Shown: one piece after another, positions 36,977-45,654 of the stretch
Layout of the letters: each line of letters opens with the position of its first letter
Position numbering within the stretch: the stretch's first letter is position 1
From: Camelimonas abortus
GTDB taxonomy: Bacteria; Pseudomonadota; Alphaproteobacteria; Rhizobiales; Beijerinckiaceae
Strand: one strand, 5' to 3'
Assembly (NCBI RefSeq): GCF_042647165.1
Contig: NZ_JBHRUV010000018.1
Length of the DNA: 64,000 nt
The notes under the pieces: model-generated
What the model was told of the DNA's origin: nothing
The model's input: the letters and a program-made list of their open reading frames with translations, nothing else
The model's database searches: none
Translations under genes and position numbers: made by a program

Positions 36977-37690
36977 TCAGGGCGGGAGGACCGGAATGGC
37001 GCGTCCGATCCGCTGTTCGGTGAGGCTGATGTCGGTCACCACGGCGAGGGATTCGACCCCGGCGTCGGTGGCGGCGCGCCAGGCCCGGGCGTAGGCCGGA
37101 TCGAGGTCGGCGGCGAGGGTGAAGGCCTGCGCCTGCATCTGCACCACATAGAGCATCACCGCCCGGCTGCCGGCGCGGACCATGTCCGCCAGCTCGGCCA
37201 GATGTCTGGCCCCGCGGGCGGTGACGCAGTCCGGAAACTCCGCAAGGCCGTCGCGGCGCATCAGGTGGACGTTCTTCACCTCCACGTGGCACGGCGGCCG
37301 CTGCGGATCCTCCAGCAGGATGTCGATGCGGCTCGCCCTGCCATAGCGCACCTCGCGGCGCAGGCCGCCATATCCGGCCAGCTCCGGAATGACGCCGGCG
37401 CGGATCGCCTCCTCGGCGAGGGCGTTGGGCCGGGCGGTGTTGATTCCCACCCACTGCGGCGCGTGCGGGGCGCCGACTTCCACCAGCTCCCACGACCATT
37501 GCAGGGTTCGTCGTGGATTGTCCGAACGGGACAGCATCGTGCGGCTGCCCGGTCCGGTGAGGCCGAGCATGGCCCCCGGATTCGCGCAGTGGACGGTGAC
37601 GACCGTTCCGTCGGCCAGCTCCATGTCGGCGAGAAAGCGCTTGTAGCGCCGCAGCAGCCGGGCCTCGACAAGGGGAGATGGATACAGCAT
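36977..37690 (-). CDS. sfsA: DNA/RNA nuclease SfsA family protein
   Basis: 237 residues starting MLYPSPLVEARLLRRYKRFL, followed by VTVHCANPGAMLGLTGPGS, the diagnostic N-terminus of SfsA. The nuclease-like core shows SRIDILLEDP, CHVEVKNVHL (PD-(D/E)XK-type Asp, Glu and Lys) and FPDCVTARGARHLAEL. SfsA was named as a sugar-fermentation stimulation protein, and later work supports nuclease activity. It is divergent from the CinA-N-like gene. Confidence 0.93.
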   Translation of the reverse strand: MLYPSPLVEARLLRRYKRFLADMELADGTVVTVHCANPGAMLGLTGPGSRTMLSRSDNPRRTLQWSWELVEVGAPHAPQWVGINTARPNALAEEAIRAGVIPELAGYGGLRREVRYGRASRIDILLEDPQRPPCHVEVKNVHLMRRDGLAEFPDCVTARGARHLAELADMVRAGSRAVMLYVVQMQAQAFTLAADLDPAYARAWRAATDAGVESLAVVTDISLTEQRIGRAIPVLPP

Positions 37691-37831
37691 GGCGGACGGG
37701 TTAGCGCCTTTTCGCCCCGGAGGAAACCGCCGGCGCGGGTCTGGCCGCAGGCCGTCTTGCGCGTGGTCCGGCGCCGGCGCCGCGGCTACAACGGGAGCGG
37801 CTGCAATCGGGCGCAACACGACGGAGGCGAC

Positions 37832-38632
37832 ATGACGGAACGGACAGAGGGCGCGGCGGCGCCGGAAGAAACCCGGGACGGGGAGCGGCCGGTGACCGCC
37901 GCCGTGCTGGTGATTGGCGACGAGATCCTTTCCGGCCGCACCAAGGAGCGCAACATCGGCTTTATCGCCGGCTACCTGTGCAATCTGGGCATTGACCTGA
38001 AAGAGGCGCGTATTGTGCCTGACGACCATCAGGAGATCGTCGACGCCCTCAACGCCCTGCGCCGCCGCCATGACTACGTGTTCACCACCGGCGGCATCGG
38101 CCCCACCCACGACGACATCACCGCCGACGCCGTGGCGGCGGCCTTTGGCGTCAGCATCGACGTGGACGAGCGCGCGGTGAACGAAATGCTGAAACGCCTG
38201 AAGCCCGCCGAGCTGACGCCGGCGCGGCTGCGCATGGCGCGCATTCCGGCGGGGGCGGAGCTGGTGCTGAACGAGGTGTCGGGCGCGCCGGGCTTCTGGA
38301 TCGGCAACGTCATCACCATGGCCGGCGTGCCGTCGATCATGCAGTCGATGATGGATTACGTGGCCCCGCGGCTGCGCGGCGGCCGGCGCATGCTGTCGGT
38401 CACCATCCAGGCGGACTGTCGCGAGGGCGACGTGGTGGAGGGTTTCGCCGGCGTCCAGAAGGCGTTTCCGGACGTGCTGATGGGCAGTTATCCATTCGTC
38501 GACGCCGGCGGCTTCAACACCCGCCTGGTGTTGCGCTGCCGCGACGCGGCGCGGCTGGAGGAGGCGAAACAGGCGGTGGAGGCCATGCTGGCCGCCCTGC
38601 CGCCAGGCGTGCGCCGGACGCAGCCGGCCTGA
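37832..38632 (+). CDS. CinA N-terminal/MoCF-type molybdopterin-binding domain protein
   Basis: 266 residues. The N-terminal MoCF_biosynth domain carries VLVIGDEILSGRTKERN and FTTGGIGPTHDDITADAVAA. The rest is a conserved tail (FPDVLMGSYPFVDAGGFNTR) also found in stand-alone alphaproteobacterial relatives. The C-terminal nicotinamide-nucleotide amidase domain of full CinA is absent. Relatives are annotated as competence/damage-inducible protein A; the actual role is not settled. GGAGG precedes the ATG at 37832. Confidence 0.87.
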   Translation: MTERTEGAAAPEETRDGERPVTAAVLVIGDEILSGRTKERNIGFIAGYLCNLGIDLKEARIVPDDHQEIVDALNALRRRHDYVFTTGGIGPTHDDITADAVAAAFGVSIDVDERAVNEMLKRLKPAELTPARLRMARIPAGAELVLNEVSGAPGFWIGNVITMAGVPSIMQSMMDYVAPRLRGGRRMLSVTIQADCREGDVVEGFAGVQKAFPDVLMGSYPFVDAGGFNTRLVLRCRDAARLEEAKQAVEAMLAALPPGVRRTQPA

Positions 38633-38776
38633 GGCGCCGCCCCTCTCGGGCGGCGCCGCGCCGGGTGGGCGGCGCGCCGGCGTTCCGCGCCACGGCCGGC
38701 GTCCGCGGGAGGCGCCGCAGCAGCAGCCTGGCCGCGGCGCCGGGCCCGGGAACATGAAAGCGCGCCGGCGCGGCGG

Positions 38777-39991
38777 TCACGCCTGTTGCGCGGCGGCGCA
38801 TTCCGCCAGGATTTCCTCATTGTGGGCGCCGAGTTCCGGCGGCGGCGCCGGCGGGCGCTTCGGCTCGTCCTCGATCCACAGCGGGCTGTCGATGGTGTAG
38901 GGGGCGCCGGGCAGGCCCTGCATGGGGGTGAGCACGCCGGTGGCCAGCATCTGCGCGTCATGGGCGGCGTCCATGGCGCGCGCCACCACGGCGTGGGGCA
39001 CGCCGGCGCCGGTGAGCAAGGCGCTCCATTCCTGCGCCGGGCGGCGCGCGAAGGCGTCGTCCAGCAGCCGGATCAGCTCGGGAGCGCGCCCGGCGCGGGC
39101 GGCCATGGTGGCGAAGCGCGGATCGTCGGTCAGCTGCTCCAGGCCGAGCGCGCGCGTCAGCGCCGGCCAGCACTGCGCCTGCTGGCTGGCGGTGACCGAG
39201 AGCGTCAGCCAGCGCCCGCAGCCGCACAGGTAGTGGTTGCCGAGCGGATTGCGCACCTCCAGCCGCGGAACCGGCCGCGGCGGCGCCACGCCGGCGACGG
39301 CCCCCTGGATGGAGATGGCGTTCGACCAGGCGCCGTTGGCGATCAGCGACGAGCCCACATGGGCGCCGCGGCCGGTGCGCTCGCGCCGGTACAGGGCCGA
39401 GACGATGGCGCCATAGAGCGCCAGCGCGCCCATCTGGTCGCCCATGCCGGGGGTGGAGCGGGCGGGAACGCTGTCGTCGCTGGGGCGCACCTGGTCCATC
39501 AGCCCGGAGCGCGCCCACCAGGCGGTGGCGTCGAAGGCGGCGAGATCCTTCTCCGCGCCGGTTTCGCCATAGCCGGTGAAGGAGGCGTAGACCAGCCGGT
39601 CGTTGAGGTGGCGCACGTCCTCCCAGCGGATGCCGAGCCGCTCGCGCGCCTTCAGCGGCATGTTGGTGATGAACACGTCGGCGGTGCGCACGATGGCGTA
39701 GAGCTTCTCCCGGTCCGCCGGCTGCTTGAGGTCAAGGGCGACGCTGCGCTTGTTGCGGCCCACGATGGTCCAGAAATAGGCGTGCTCCGTGGGCGTGAGG
39801 CCGGGCGCAAGGTGGAAGCTGCGCATGGGATCGCCGCCGTCCGGCGGTTCGATCTTGATCACGTCGGCGCCGAAGTCGGCGAGGATGGTGGCCGCCGACG
39901 GGGCGGCGACGAACGACGCCACGTCCAGCACCCGCAGCCCCCCGAACATTGCGCCTGCCTGCGGCGCCGCCCGTTTCGTGCCCTGGCTCAC
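38777..39991 (-). CDS. CaiB/BaiF family CoA transferase
   Basis: 404 residues of the family III CoA transferases. The N-terminal GGLRVLDVASFVAAPSAATI, LADFGADVIKIEPPDGGDPM and GRNKRSVALDLKQP are standard, and the catalytic Asp should lie in STPGMGDQMGALALYGA. The C-terminal half has NPLGNHYLCGCGRWLTLS. These enzymes move CoA between carboxylic acids; the substrate cannot be inferred. GTG start at 39991 is supported by AGGAG seven bases upstream, whereas the longer frame to 40060 lacks a site. Confidence 0.9.
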   Translation of the reverse strand: MSQGTKRAAPQAGAMFGGLRVLDVASFVAAPSAATILADFGADVIKIEPPDGGDPMRSFHLAPGLTPTEHAYFWTIVGRNKRSVALDLKQPADREKLYAIVRTADVFITNMPLKARERLGIRWEDVRHLNDRLVYASFTGYGETGAEKDLAAFDATAWWARSGLMDQVRPSDDSVPARSTPGMGDQMGALALYGAIVSALYRRERTGRGAHVGSSLIANGAWSNAISIQGAVAGVAPPRPVPRLEVRNPLGNHYLCGCGRWLTLSVTASQQAQCWPALTRALGLEQLTDDPRFATMAARAGRAPELIRLLDDAFARRPAQEWSALLTGAGVPHAVVARAMDAAHDAQMLATGVLTPMQGLPGAPYTIDSPLWIEDEPKRPPAPPPELGAHNEEILAECAAAQQA

Positions 39992-40199
39992 GACTGTCTC
40001 CTGTCCCTTCCCGGTCCGCGGCGTTTCGCGGACTTCTGTCGTTCGCCGGAAAGCTGTCACGAAGCGCGGCGCCCGGCAATTGCATAACCATACGGAAACA
40101 CGCGTCCGGCCATGCGTCAGGGGAAAAGCGCGGAGAGGCGCCGCGGCGCCGGCCCGGCCGCGCCGCGTCCGCGTTCCGCCGGGACAGGGGGATCCGGGA

Positions 40200-40285
40200 T
40201 GGTGCGGACGACGGGACTCGAACCCGTACTCTCAGCGAGAGGCAGATTTTAAGTCTGCTGCGTCTACCAGTTTCGCCACGTCCGC
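40200..40285 (-). tRNA. tRNA-Leu (anticodon UAA)
   Basis: 86 bases including an encoded CCA. Acceptor arms GCGGACG and CGTCCGC pair, the anticodon stem GCAGA/TCTGC encloses CTTAAAA with anticodon TAA, a long class II variable arm follows, and the T-loop is GGTTCGAGTCC. Confidence 0.95.
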
Positions 40286-40496
40286 GCCTCGGGCGCCTGC
40301 GCGCCGCCGCCGGCGCAGGCGCAGGCGCGGCGGAGCCACCCGGACCAGACCGCTTATGCGCGAAGGCCCGCGCGCTTTCAAGCAGCCGTGAGCGCCGCCG
40401 TGCAACGGGGGCGGGACAGCGCCTGCGCCGTCGCCGCGACGCCTGCCGCCGGCCGGCGCTTCTCCGGCCTGCGCCGCGGCGGGGCGGGGCGCCGTT

Positions 40497-41735
40497 TCAG
40501 CCCGTGCGCCGCGCCGCGGCGATCTGCGGCGGGCGCCAGCCGTACAGCCAGTCGTGACGCGCCAGCACGCCGTCGCCGCCCATGCGCCGCATGACCAGAT
40601 TGCGCGCCAGGCTCAGCGGCGGCGGCAGGTGGTAGATCCAGCCGTTGCGCCGGCCCTCGCGCTGCACCCGCGCGGCCCGCGCCCGCCGCGCGGCTGCGTA
40701 CATCTCCAGCGCCCGCGGCAGCGGCATGCCGGCCCGCATCGCCTCGCCCACCAGGCTGGCGAGGGTGGCGGCGTCCTCGATGGCCAGCGCCCCGCCCTGG
40801 GCGAGGAACGGCAGCACCGGATGGGCGGCGTCGCCGAGCAGCGTCACCCGCCCGCTGCTCCAGCGCGCCGGCGGCGGCGCGTCGTGCAGGGCGTGGATGC
40901 GCCATTCGCCGGCGCTGGCCACCAGCGTCCGCGCCTGGGGATGGGCGTCGCGGAAGGCGTCGCGGACAGTCTGCGGGTCGGCCTCGTGGCTCCACGCCGG
41001 CAGGGCCTCCCGCGCCGGGATCACCGCCACGACGTTCACCGAGCGGCCGGCGTTGACGCCGTAATGCACCAGGTGGCGGCCGGAGCCGAGCCACAGGCCG
41101 GTTTCCGCCACGTCCAGGCCGGCGGGCAGCGCCCCGGCCGGAATCACGGCGCGCCAGGCGTGATAGCCCCGGTAACGCGGCGGCGCGGCGCCGAGCGCGC
41201 GGCGCAGGCGCGACCACACCCCGTCGGCGCCGATGGCGAAGTCGCCGGCCAGCTCCTCTTCCTGGCCGTTGCCGCGGGCCGCCGTGACCACCGCTCTCTC
41301 GCCGCGGGTGTGCGCCGCCGTGACGGTGCGGCCGGTGAGAATGCGCGCGCCGGGGCCGCCGCGCAGCGCGTCCAGCATCACCATGTGCAGGTCGTTGCGG
41401 GCGATCACCAGATAGGGCGCGCCATAGCGGTCGCGCATGGCCTGGCCCAGCTCCATGCGCGCCAGCTCGGCGCCGCCGGCGAGGGCGCGCACCCGCACCC
41501 GCTGCGGCTCCACCGCATGGCGCATCAGCGCCGGGCCAAGCCCCAGCGCGAACAGCACGTTGCTGGCGTTGGGAGACAGCTGGATGCCGGCGCCGGTTTC
41601 GCCCAGCGCGGTGCGCTGCTCAACCAGTATGGTTTCGACGCCGGCTTCGCGGAGGGTCAGGGCGGCGGCGAGGCCGCCAATGCCTGCGCCGGCGATGACG
41701 GCCGTGCCGGCGCCAGTGGAAGCGTGGCGGGTCAT
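40497..41735 (-). CDS. FAD-dependent aromatic monooxygenase-like protein
   Basis: 412 residues of the PHBH/UbiH class A monooxygenases. Visible motifs are GTAVIAGAGIGGLAAALTL (FAD), IGADGVWSRLRR (DG motif) and RVTLLGDAAHPVLPFLAQGG (GD motif). ETGAGIQLSPNASNVLFALG resembles salicylate hydroxylase-like enzymes. Substrate unknown. The ATG at 41735 is preceded by GGAAG; an ATG at 41750 is possible. It follows the zinc-finger gene by 132 bases in the same direction; I recall this pairing as common in alphaproteobacteria, but that is from memory. Confidence 0.87.
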   Translation of the reverse strand: MTRHASTGAGTAVIAGAGIGGLAAALTLREAGVETILVEQRTALGETGAGIQLSPNASNVLFALGLGPALMRHAVEPQRVRVRALAGGAELARMELGQAMRDRYGAPYLVIARNDLHMVMLDALRGGPGARILTGRTVTAAHTRGERAVVTAARGNGQEEELAGDFAIGADGVWSRLRRALGAAPPRYRGYHAWRAVIPAGALPAGLDVAETGLWLGSGRHLVHYGVNAGRSVNVVAVIPAREALPAWSHEADPQTVRDAFRDAHPQARTLVASAGEWRIHALHDAPPPARWSSGRVTLLGDAAHPVLPFLAQGGALAIEDAATLASLVGEAMRAGMPLPRALEMYAAARRARAARVQREGRRNGWIYHLPPPLSLARNLVMRRMGGDGVLARHDWLYGWRPPQIAAARRTG

Positions 41736-41867
41736 GGGACTTCCAGCCATCGCCGGAGCGGCGGCGCGCCCGGCGGAGAAGCGCCGCCGGCGAAAACGGA
41801 GAAACAGGCGCCGGCGACGGTGATCAGCGAAGGATTCCAGTGTGGACAGGCGGCGTGCGGCGGCGCC

Positions 41868-42104
41868 TCAGCCTTCCCAGGCGCACTCCGGCGGGTTGCA
41901 CGCGCCTGCCTTCAGCGCCGGGTTGAAACGGTACAGCGTCGAGCAGTAGCTGCAGACAGCCTCCGTCTCGTCGCCCATGTCGATGAAGATGTGCGGATGA
42001 TCGAACGGCGGACGCGCGCCGATGCACATGAACTCGCGCGAACCGACCTCGATCACCGGGACGCCCGGATCGTTCTGGAAGTGGGGGGTGGCATGGGCCG
42101 CCAT
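41868..42104 (-). CDS. Zinc-finger protein of the NDUFS6 / zf-CHCC family
   Basis: 78 residues. The sequence EFMCIGARPPFDHPHIFIDM followed by EAVCSYCSTLYRF gives the Cys...His...Cys-x2-Cys zinc site of the zf-CHCC family, which includes the mitochondrial complex I accessory subunit NDUFS6. Alphaproteobacterial homologues are thought to relate to complex I assembly. No nuo genes are in the window. GAGGA lies before the ATG at 42104. It sits between the PAP2 gene and the monooxygenase, all on the minus strand. Confidence 0.92.
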   Translation of the reverse strand: MAAHATPHFQNDPGVPVIEVGSREFMCIGARPPFDHPHIFIDMGDETEAVCSYCSTLYRFNPALKAGACNPPECAWEG

Positions 42105-42151
42105 GGTCGCATCCTCATCAGTCCAACTGCGCCGGCACCATAAGCGCAAGC

Positions 42152-42826
42152 TCACCCGGACGCCAGACCCGAGGGGCCGGCCTGCGGCGGCGCGTGGTCG
42201 CGGGCGCGCGCCGCTGCGTAAGCCAGGGCGACGCCGGCCCCGGCCAGCCATCCGCCCAGCACGTCCGTGGGCCAGTGCACGCCGAGATAGGGCCGCGTGG
42301 CGCCCACCAGCAGCGCCAGCGCCGCCGCCCCGGCCACGGCGGCCGTCCGCGCCCGGCGCAGCGCCGGCGCCGTGAGCGCGATCATCACGTAAACCGCCAT
42401 GGAGAGCATGGCGTGGCTGCTGGGGTAGCTGTAACCGGAAAAGCCGCCGAGATAGGGCGTCACCTCCGGTCGCGCCCGCGCCACCGCCAGCTTGAGCGCG
42501 CCGGCCAGCAGGAAGGCGAGCGCTGCTCCGGCTCCCAGCTGCAGCGCCGCGCGCCGCGCGCCGCTCCGCCACAGCAGCGCCGCCGTGACCGCCGTCGCCG
42601 CCGCCAGCGCCGGCGACCAGCCGGCCAGGGTGAGCGCGCGCGCCAGCCCCAGGCCCCATGCCGGGCCGGCGGGCGTCGCCAGGTCATTCGCCTGGCGCAG
42701 GCCGCGCAGAAGGGCGTGGTCGAAGCCGGCGGCGAAGCCATGGACCGCCGCCATGCCAAGCGCTGCGGCGGCCAGCAGGCACAGCAGGCCTGCGACGGCG
42801 AGGGCGGATGCGGCGGGGCCGCGCAT
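42152..42826 (-). CDS. PAP2-family membrane phosphatase
   Basis: 224 residues with about six helices. The three PAP2 motifs are KLAVARARPEV (KxxxxxxRP), SYPSSHAML (PSGH-like) and TRPYLGVHWPTDVLGGW (SRxxxxxHxxxD). Such enzymes dephosphorylate lipid phosphates (for example undecaprenyl pyrophosphate or phosphatidate) on the outer face of the inner membrane. GGAGAGG precedes the ATG at 42826; the first hydrophobic segment then begins at about residue 9. Confidence 0.92.
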   Translation of the reverse strand: MRGPAASALAVAGLLCLLAAAALGMAAVHGFAAGFDHALLRGLRQANDLATPAGPAWGLGLARALTLAGWSPALAAATAVTAALLWRSGARRAALQLGAGAALAFLLAGALKLAVARARPEVTPYLGGFSGYSYPSSHAMLSMAVYVMIALTAPALRRARTAAVAGAAALALLVGATRPYLGVHWPTDVLGGWLAGAGVALAYAAARARDHAPPQAGPSGLASG

Positions 42827-43031
42827 GGGGGACCTCTCCTGTGGGGCGTGCGGCGGTCGCCGGGCATGACGGTGCAAATCCGGCGAAATCATGTCGCCGC
42901 CGGGCGACAGTTTCTGTTCCGTTCAGGTCTGGGCGCGCTCCGCGCGGAATTTGACGCAGGCGCGCGCGTCATTCCGGAACATCGCTCCTGTCGTGTGGTT
43001 AACACACCGACACAAATTCAGGAGATCCGAC

Positions 43032-43448
43032 ATGAAAATCCTTGTTCTGGCCGCGGCCATCGCCCTCACGCCAGCCGTCGCGCTGGCGCAGAAGAATCCG
43101 GAGGGCGCCGCAGGCGGCGCCGCGAGCGGCGCTGCGGCGGGGGCCGTGGGCGGCGCGATTGTCGGCGGGCCGGTGGGCGCGGCGGTCGGCGGCCTCGGCG
43201 GCGCCGTCATTGGCGGCATTGTCGGAGACAATACGCCGAAGTTTCGAAAGTATGTGGTTGAGCAGCGCCATCCGTCGTATGTTTACGAAGGAAAACTGGA
43301 GGCGGGGGTCGTTCTGCCCGGGAGCGGCGTGACCTATTACGAGGTTCCGGAAGAATATGGCGCGCGCGGTTACCGCTATACGGTGGTGAACGACACGCCG
43401 GTGATCGTCGATCCGCAGACCCGCCGGGTGATCCAGGTGATCGAGTAA
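43032..43448 (+). CDS. Secreted DUF1236-type protein with glycine zipper
   Basis: 138 residues: signal peptide MKILVLAAAIALTPAVALA, then a glycine/alanine-rich stretch (about residues 25-65, with GGAIVGGPVGAAVGGLGGAV) typical of membrane-inserting glycine zippers. The C-terminal half, GSGVTYYEVPEEYGARGYRYTVVND, is the DUF1236 domain ending PVIVDPQTRRVIQVIE. The function of DUF1236 is unknown; it is common in alphaproteobacterial envelope proteins. AGGAGA precedes the ATG. The segment GGIVGDNTPKFRKY recurs in related form in the next gene. Confidence 0.87.
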   Translation: MKILVLAAAIALTPAVALAQKNPEGAAGGAASGAAAGAVGGAIVGGPVGAAVGGLGGAVIGGIVGDNTPKFRKYVVEQRHPSYVYEGKLEAGVVLPGSGVTYYEVPEEYGARGYRYTVVNDTPVIVDPQTRRVIQVIE

Positions 43449-43631
43449 CGTCAGCCAGACTCCGGCCGGCGGCGTCGCCGGCCGCGCCCGCAGGCGCGCG
43501 GCGGCGCGAAATGACGCGCAGCATGCCGCGCCGCGGCCATTCCGGTCGCGCGGCGCGGCAAGGGGGGGCGGGCGCTGCGGGGCTGCCCGCCGTCCGGCTC
43601 CGGGCGAGCCGGCGTTTTCAGGGAGGCGGAG

Positions 43632-43913
43632 ATGATCGACGTTGACGCGCTGCGGGCGGAGTTGCGGGACATTGACGGGGAGATCGCGGAGGTGCGGCGG
43701 GTGATCCGGGCCAACAACAGCGAGAACCTGCTGCGGTTTGGCGGCAAGGCCGGCGGCGTCATCGGCGCCCTGCTCGACAACACGCCGCATTTCGAACGCT
43801 ATGAGGCGCTGCGCGACCTGCGGGAGCGCCTGCTGGTTTCGCTGGCGGCGATCGATCCGGCCCATGTCGCCGAGGCCGGCGGACGCAAGGAGACGCGGGA
43901 CGCGGGCGCGTAA
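43632..43913 (+). CDS. Small helical protein, unrecognised
   Basis: 93 residues, no signal peptide. The N-terminal 25 residues (DALRAELRDIDGEIAEVRRV) look like a coiled coil and the C-terminal part (YEALRDLRERLLVSLAAI) like another helix. Between them GGVIGALLDNTPHFERY resembles the GGAVIGGIVGDNTPKFRKY segment of the preceding secreted protein. GGAGGCGGAG lies directly before the ATG and codon use fits the genome, so the gene is probably real. No family recognised. Confidence 0.6.
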   Translation: MIDVDALRAELRDIDGEIAEVRRVIRANNSENLLRFGGKAGGVIGALLDNTPHFERYEALRDLRERLLVSLAAIDPAHVAEAGGRKETRDAGA

Positions 43914-44274
43914 GGGGCCCGGGGGGCTCTCCGGCGGAGCGGCGCCGCGGGCCCGCCGCCCGCAGTCTCCGCGCCGGCCGTCTCTCCGGTCCGCGCGGCG
44001 CCCCGCGCCTGTTTCCTTTCGTTCTCCCGCGCCTGTCACCGCGCTTGGCCAGGGCGTCGATGTCCGCGCCGCGCCGTGCCTGCCGCGGCGCCACAGCGGC
44101 GTCGCCTGCGCCTGCGCCTGCGTCGCGCGGACCGGGGGGGCAGACGGCGGGGACGGTGGGGCCGCCACGGCGCCGGGCGCCGCCCGTCGCGCCGGGTGAG
44201 GCCGGGACATGACCCGCGCCCTGGATGGAGCGGACGGCCCCCGCCGGGCCCCGCGGGGCGCGTCGCCGGAGCAC
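43914..44274. other. Intergenic region, no gene seen
   Basis: GC-rich spacer without a supported frame, leading into the tandem repeats and FNR-type box before the universal stress protein gene. Confidence 0.4.
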
Positions 44275-44316
44275 AAGGACAGTTCCTGAAGGACAGTTCC
44301 TGAAGGACAGTTCCTG
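44275..44316 (+). repeat. Three tandem 14-bp repeats
   Basis: The unit AAGGACAGTTCCTG occurs three times without gaps (44275, 44289, 44303). Each unit is partly self-complementary (AGGA...TCCT). It is followed by a second short repeat, CTGATGCTTTTC, at 44315-44326 and about 44329-44339. It lies just upstream of the FNR-type box. Confidence 0.85.
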
Positions 44317-44350
44317 ATGCTTTTCTCCTGATGCTTTTCGCGCCGGGAAA

Positions 44351-44366
44351 TTTGATCTGCGTCAAA
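44351..44366 (+). promoter_or_regulatory. FNR/FixK-type box upstream of the universal stress protein gene
   Basis: TTTGATCTGCGTCAAA; the core TTGAT-CTGC-GTCAA differs from the consensus TTGAT-N4-ATCAA at one position. Its centre is about 81 bases before the start codon, so a start site near 44400 would put it at the activating -41.5 position. This implies induction at low oxygen. Confidence 0.75.
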
Positions 44367-44439
44367 TACAGAAGGCGCGCCGCTTGTCTGAAATCAGGTA
44401 ACGTGCACGATATTCGGGCAGCGCTACCGGAGGCGATGG

Positions 44440-44889
44440 ATGTACAAACACATTTTGATCACGACGGACGGCTCGGAGCTCGCCCGCAAGGGCATTGAAC
44501 ACGGGCTGGCGCTGGCCAGGCCGCTGGGCGCCAGGGTCACGATCCTGACGGTTCTGCCACCCGTCCGCTCGGAGGAAATGGCGGAGGCGTCGCGTATCGG
44601 CGGCATCGACAATCCGGTGGCCTATTATGACCACCAGATCGACGAGGCCATGAAGGAGCGCTTCGCCGCCATTGAACATCTCGTTTCGGCGCATGACGTG
44701 AAGGCGGAGCTCGCCCACGAAATCGACAGGTCTCCTGCGGAGGCGATCGTGCGCTTCGCGCAGCACAAGGGGTGCGACCTGATCGTGATGTCGTCGCACG
44801 GCCGGCGCGGCGTGCAGCGCGTGCTGCTCGGCAGCCAGACGGCCGAAGTGCTGGCCCACACCACCATCCCGGTGCTCGTGGTGCGCTAG
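44440..44889 (+). CDS. Universal stress protein, UspA family
   Basis: 149 residues, starting MYKHILITTDGSELARKGIE. The ATP-binding pattern G-2x-G-9x-G-S/T is visible as SSHGRRGVQRVLLGSQTAEV near the C-terminus, placing it with the ATP-binding UspFG-like group. GGAGG precedes the ATG. The FNR-type box upstream suggests it responds to oxygen limitation, as many Usp genes do in facultative alphaproteobacteria. Cytoplasmic, probably a dimer. Confidence 0.93.
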   Translation: MYKHILITTDGSELARKGIEHGLALARPLGARVTILTVLPPVRSEEMAEASRIGGIDNPVAYYDHQIDEAMKERFAAIEHLVSAHDVKAELAHEIDRSPAEAIVRFAQHKGCDLIVMSSHGRRGVQRVLLGSQTAEVLAHTTIPVLVVR

Positions 44890-45155
44890 GGGCGCGCAGG
44901 GCGTGACGGCCGGCCTGCGGCGCGGGCGGGATCTGCCCGCGCCCGCCCTGTTGACCGGCGCGGACGGCGGACGCCGCCGGAAGACGGTCTGGCGCGCCGG
45001 CCCGGCCAGCCGTCTGGCCTGGCGGGCGCCCGGGGGCGCGTCGCGCCGGGGCGGGCGGAGCTCACGCTTCGTGCGCACGCCGGACCGCCGCCGCGTCTGC
45101 CTGCGCCGTCTGGCCGAGAAACTCTGTATTTTCAGGAAATCGCAAAATCTGGCCG

Positions 45156-45551
45156 GTGCAGGCGAAGCTGCGCGAGGGCCGCGCTGAGGCTGTCGGCCCG
45201 GACGATGTCTGGGCCCTGGACGTCGTGCACGACCAACTCGCCAGGGGCCGCAAGATGCGGGTGCTGACGGTGGTCGACGCCTTCTCGCGCGACGCGCCGG
45301 CATTCGACGCCAGGTTCAGCTACGACGACGTCCTTCAAGGTACAATTTGGCATGACATCAACGCTGCCCGAATTACAGACAGCTGGCTGATGCTGATCGG
45401 CGGCTTTAATTTTCCTCCGCTTGATGAGGACGCCCGAAACGGTTTTATTAATGCGCTTCCTGGCGATAGCGGCGAAGTCCTGGAAGCCCTGGCGGAGCGC
45501 ATCGCGACTGCACTGCTGTCGACAAGGTTCATTCAATCTTTTGGTGCTTAG
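45156..45551 (+). pseudogene. IS3-family transposase fragment fused to unrelated sequence
   Basis: The first 45 or so residues, GPDDVWALDVVHDQLARGRK and RVLTVVDAFSRDAPAFDARF, match the start of the integrase core (first catalytic Asp region) of an IS3-family OrfB. At about 45340 the homology stops, and the frame continues with lower-GC sequence (TDSWLMLIGGFNFPPLDEDA and LEALAERIATALLSTRF) that I do not recognise. There is no start motif or ribosome-binding site. It is best read as an internal transposase fragment joined to other acquired DNA. Confidence 0.7.
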
Positions 45552-45654
45552 CAGCCCGAACAGTCGTCCTCCTGAACCAGGAGACCGTCACTATCGCCTG
45601 CATGGCCGCCCTGCAAGGCGCCGCCGATCGCCCCGTCAACCTGGCACGCTCATG

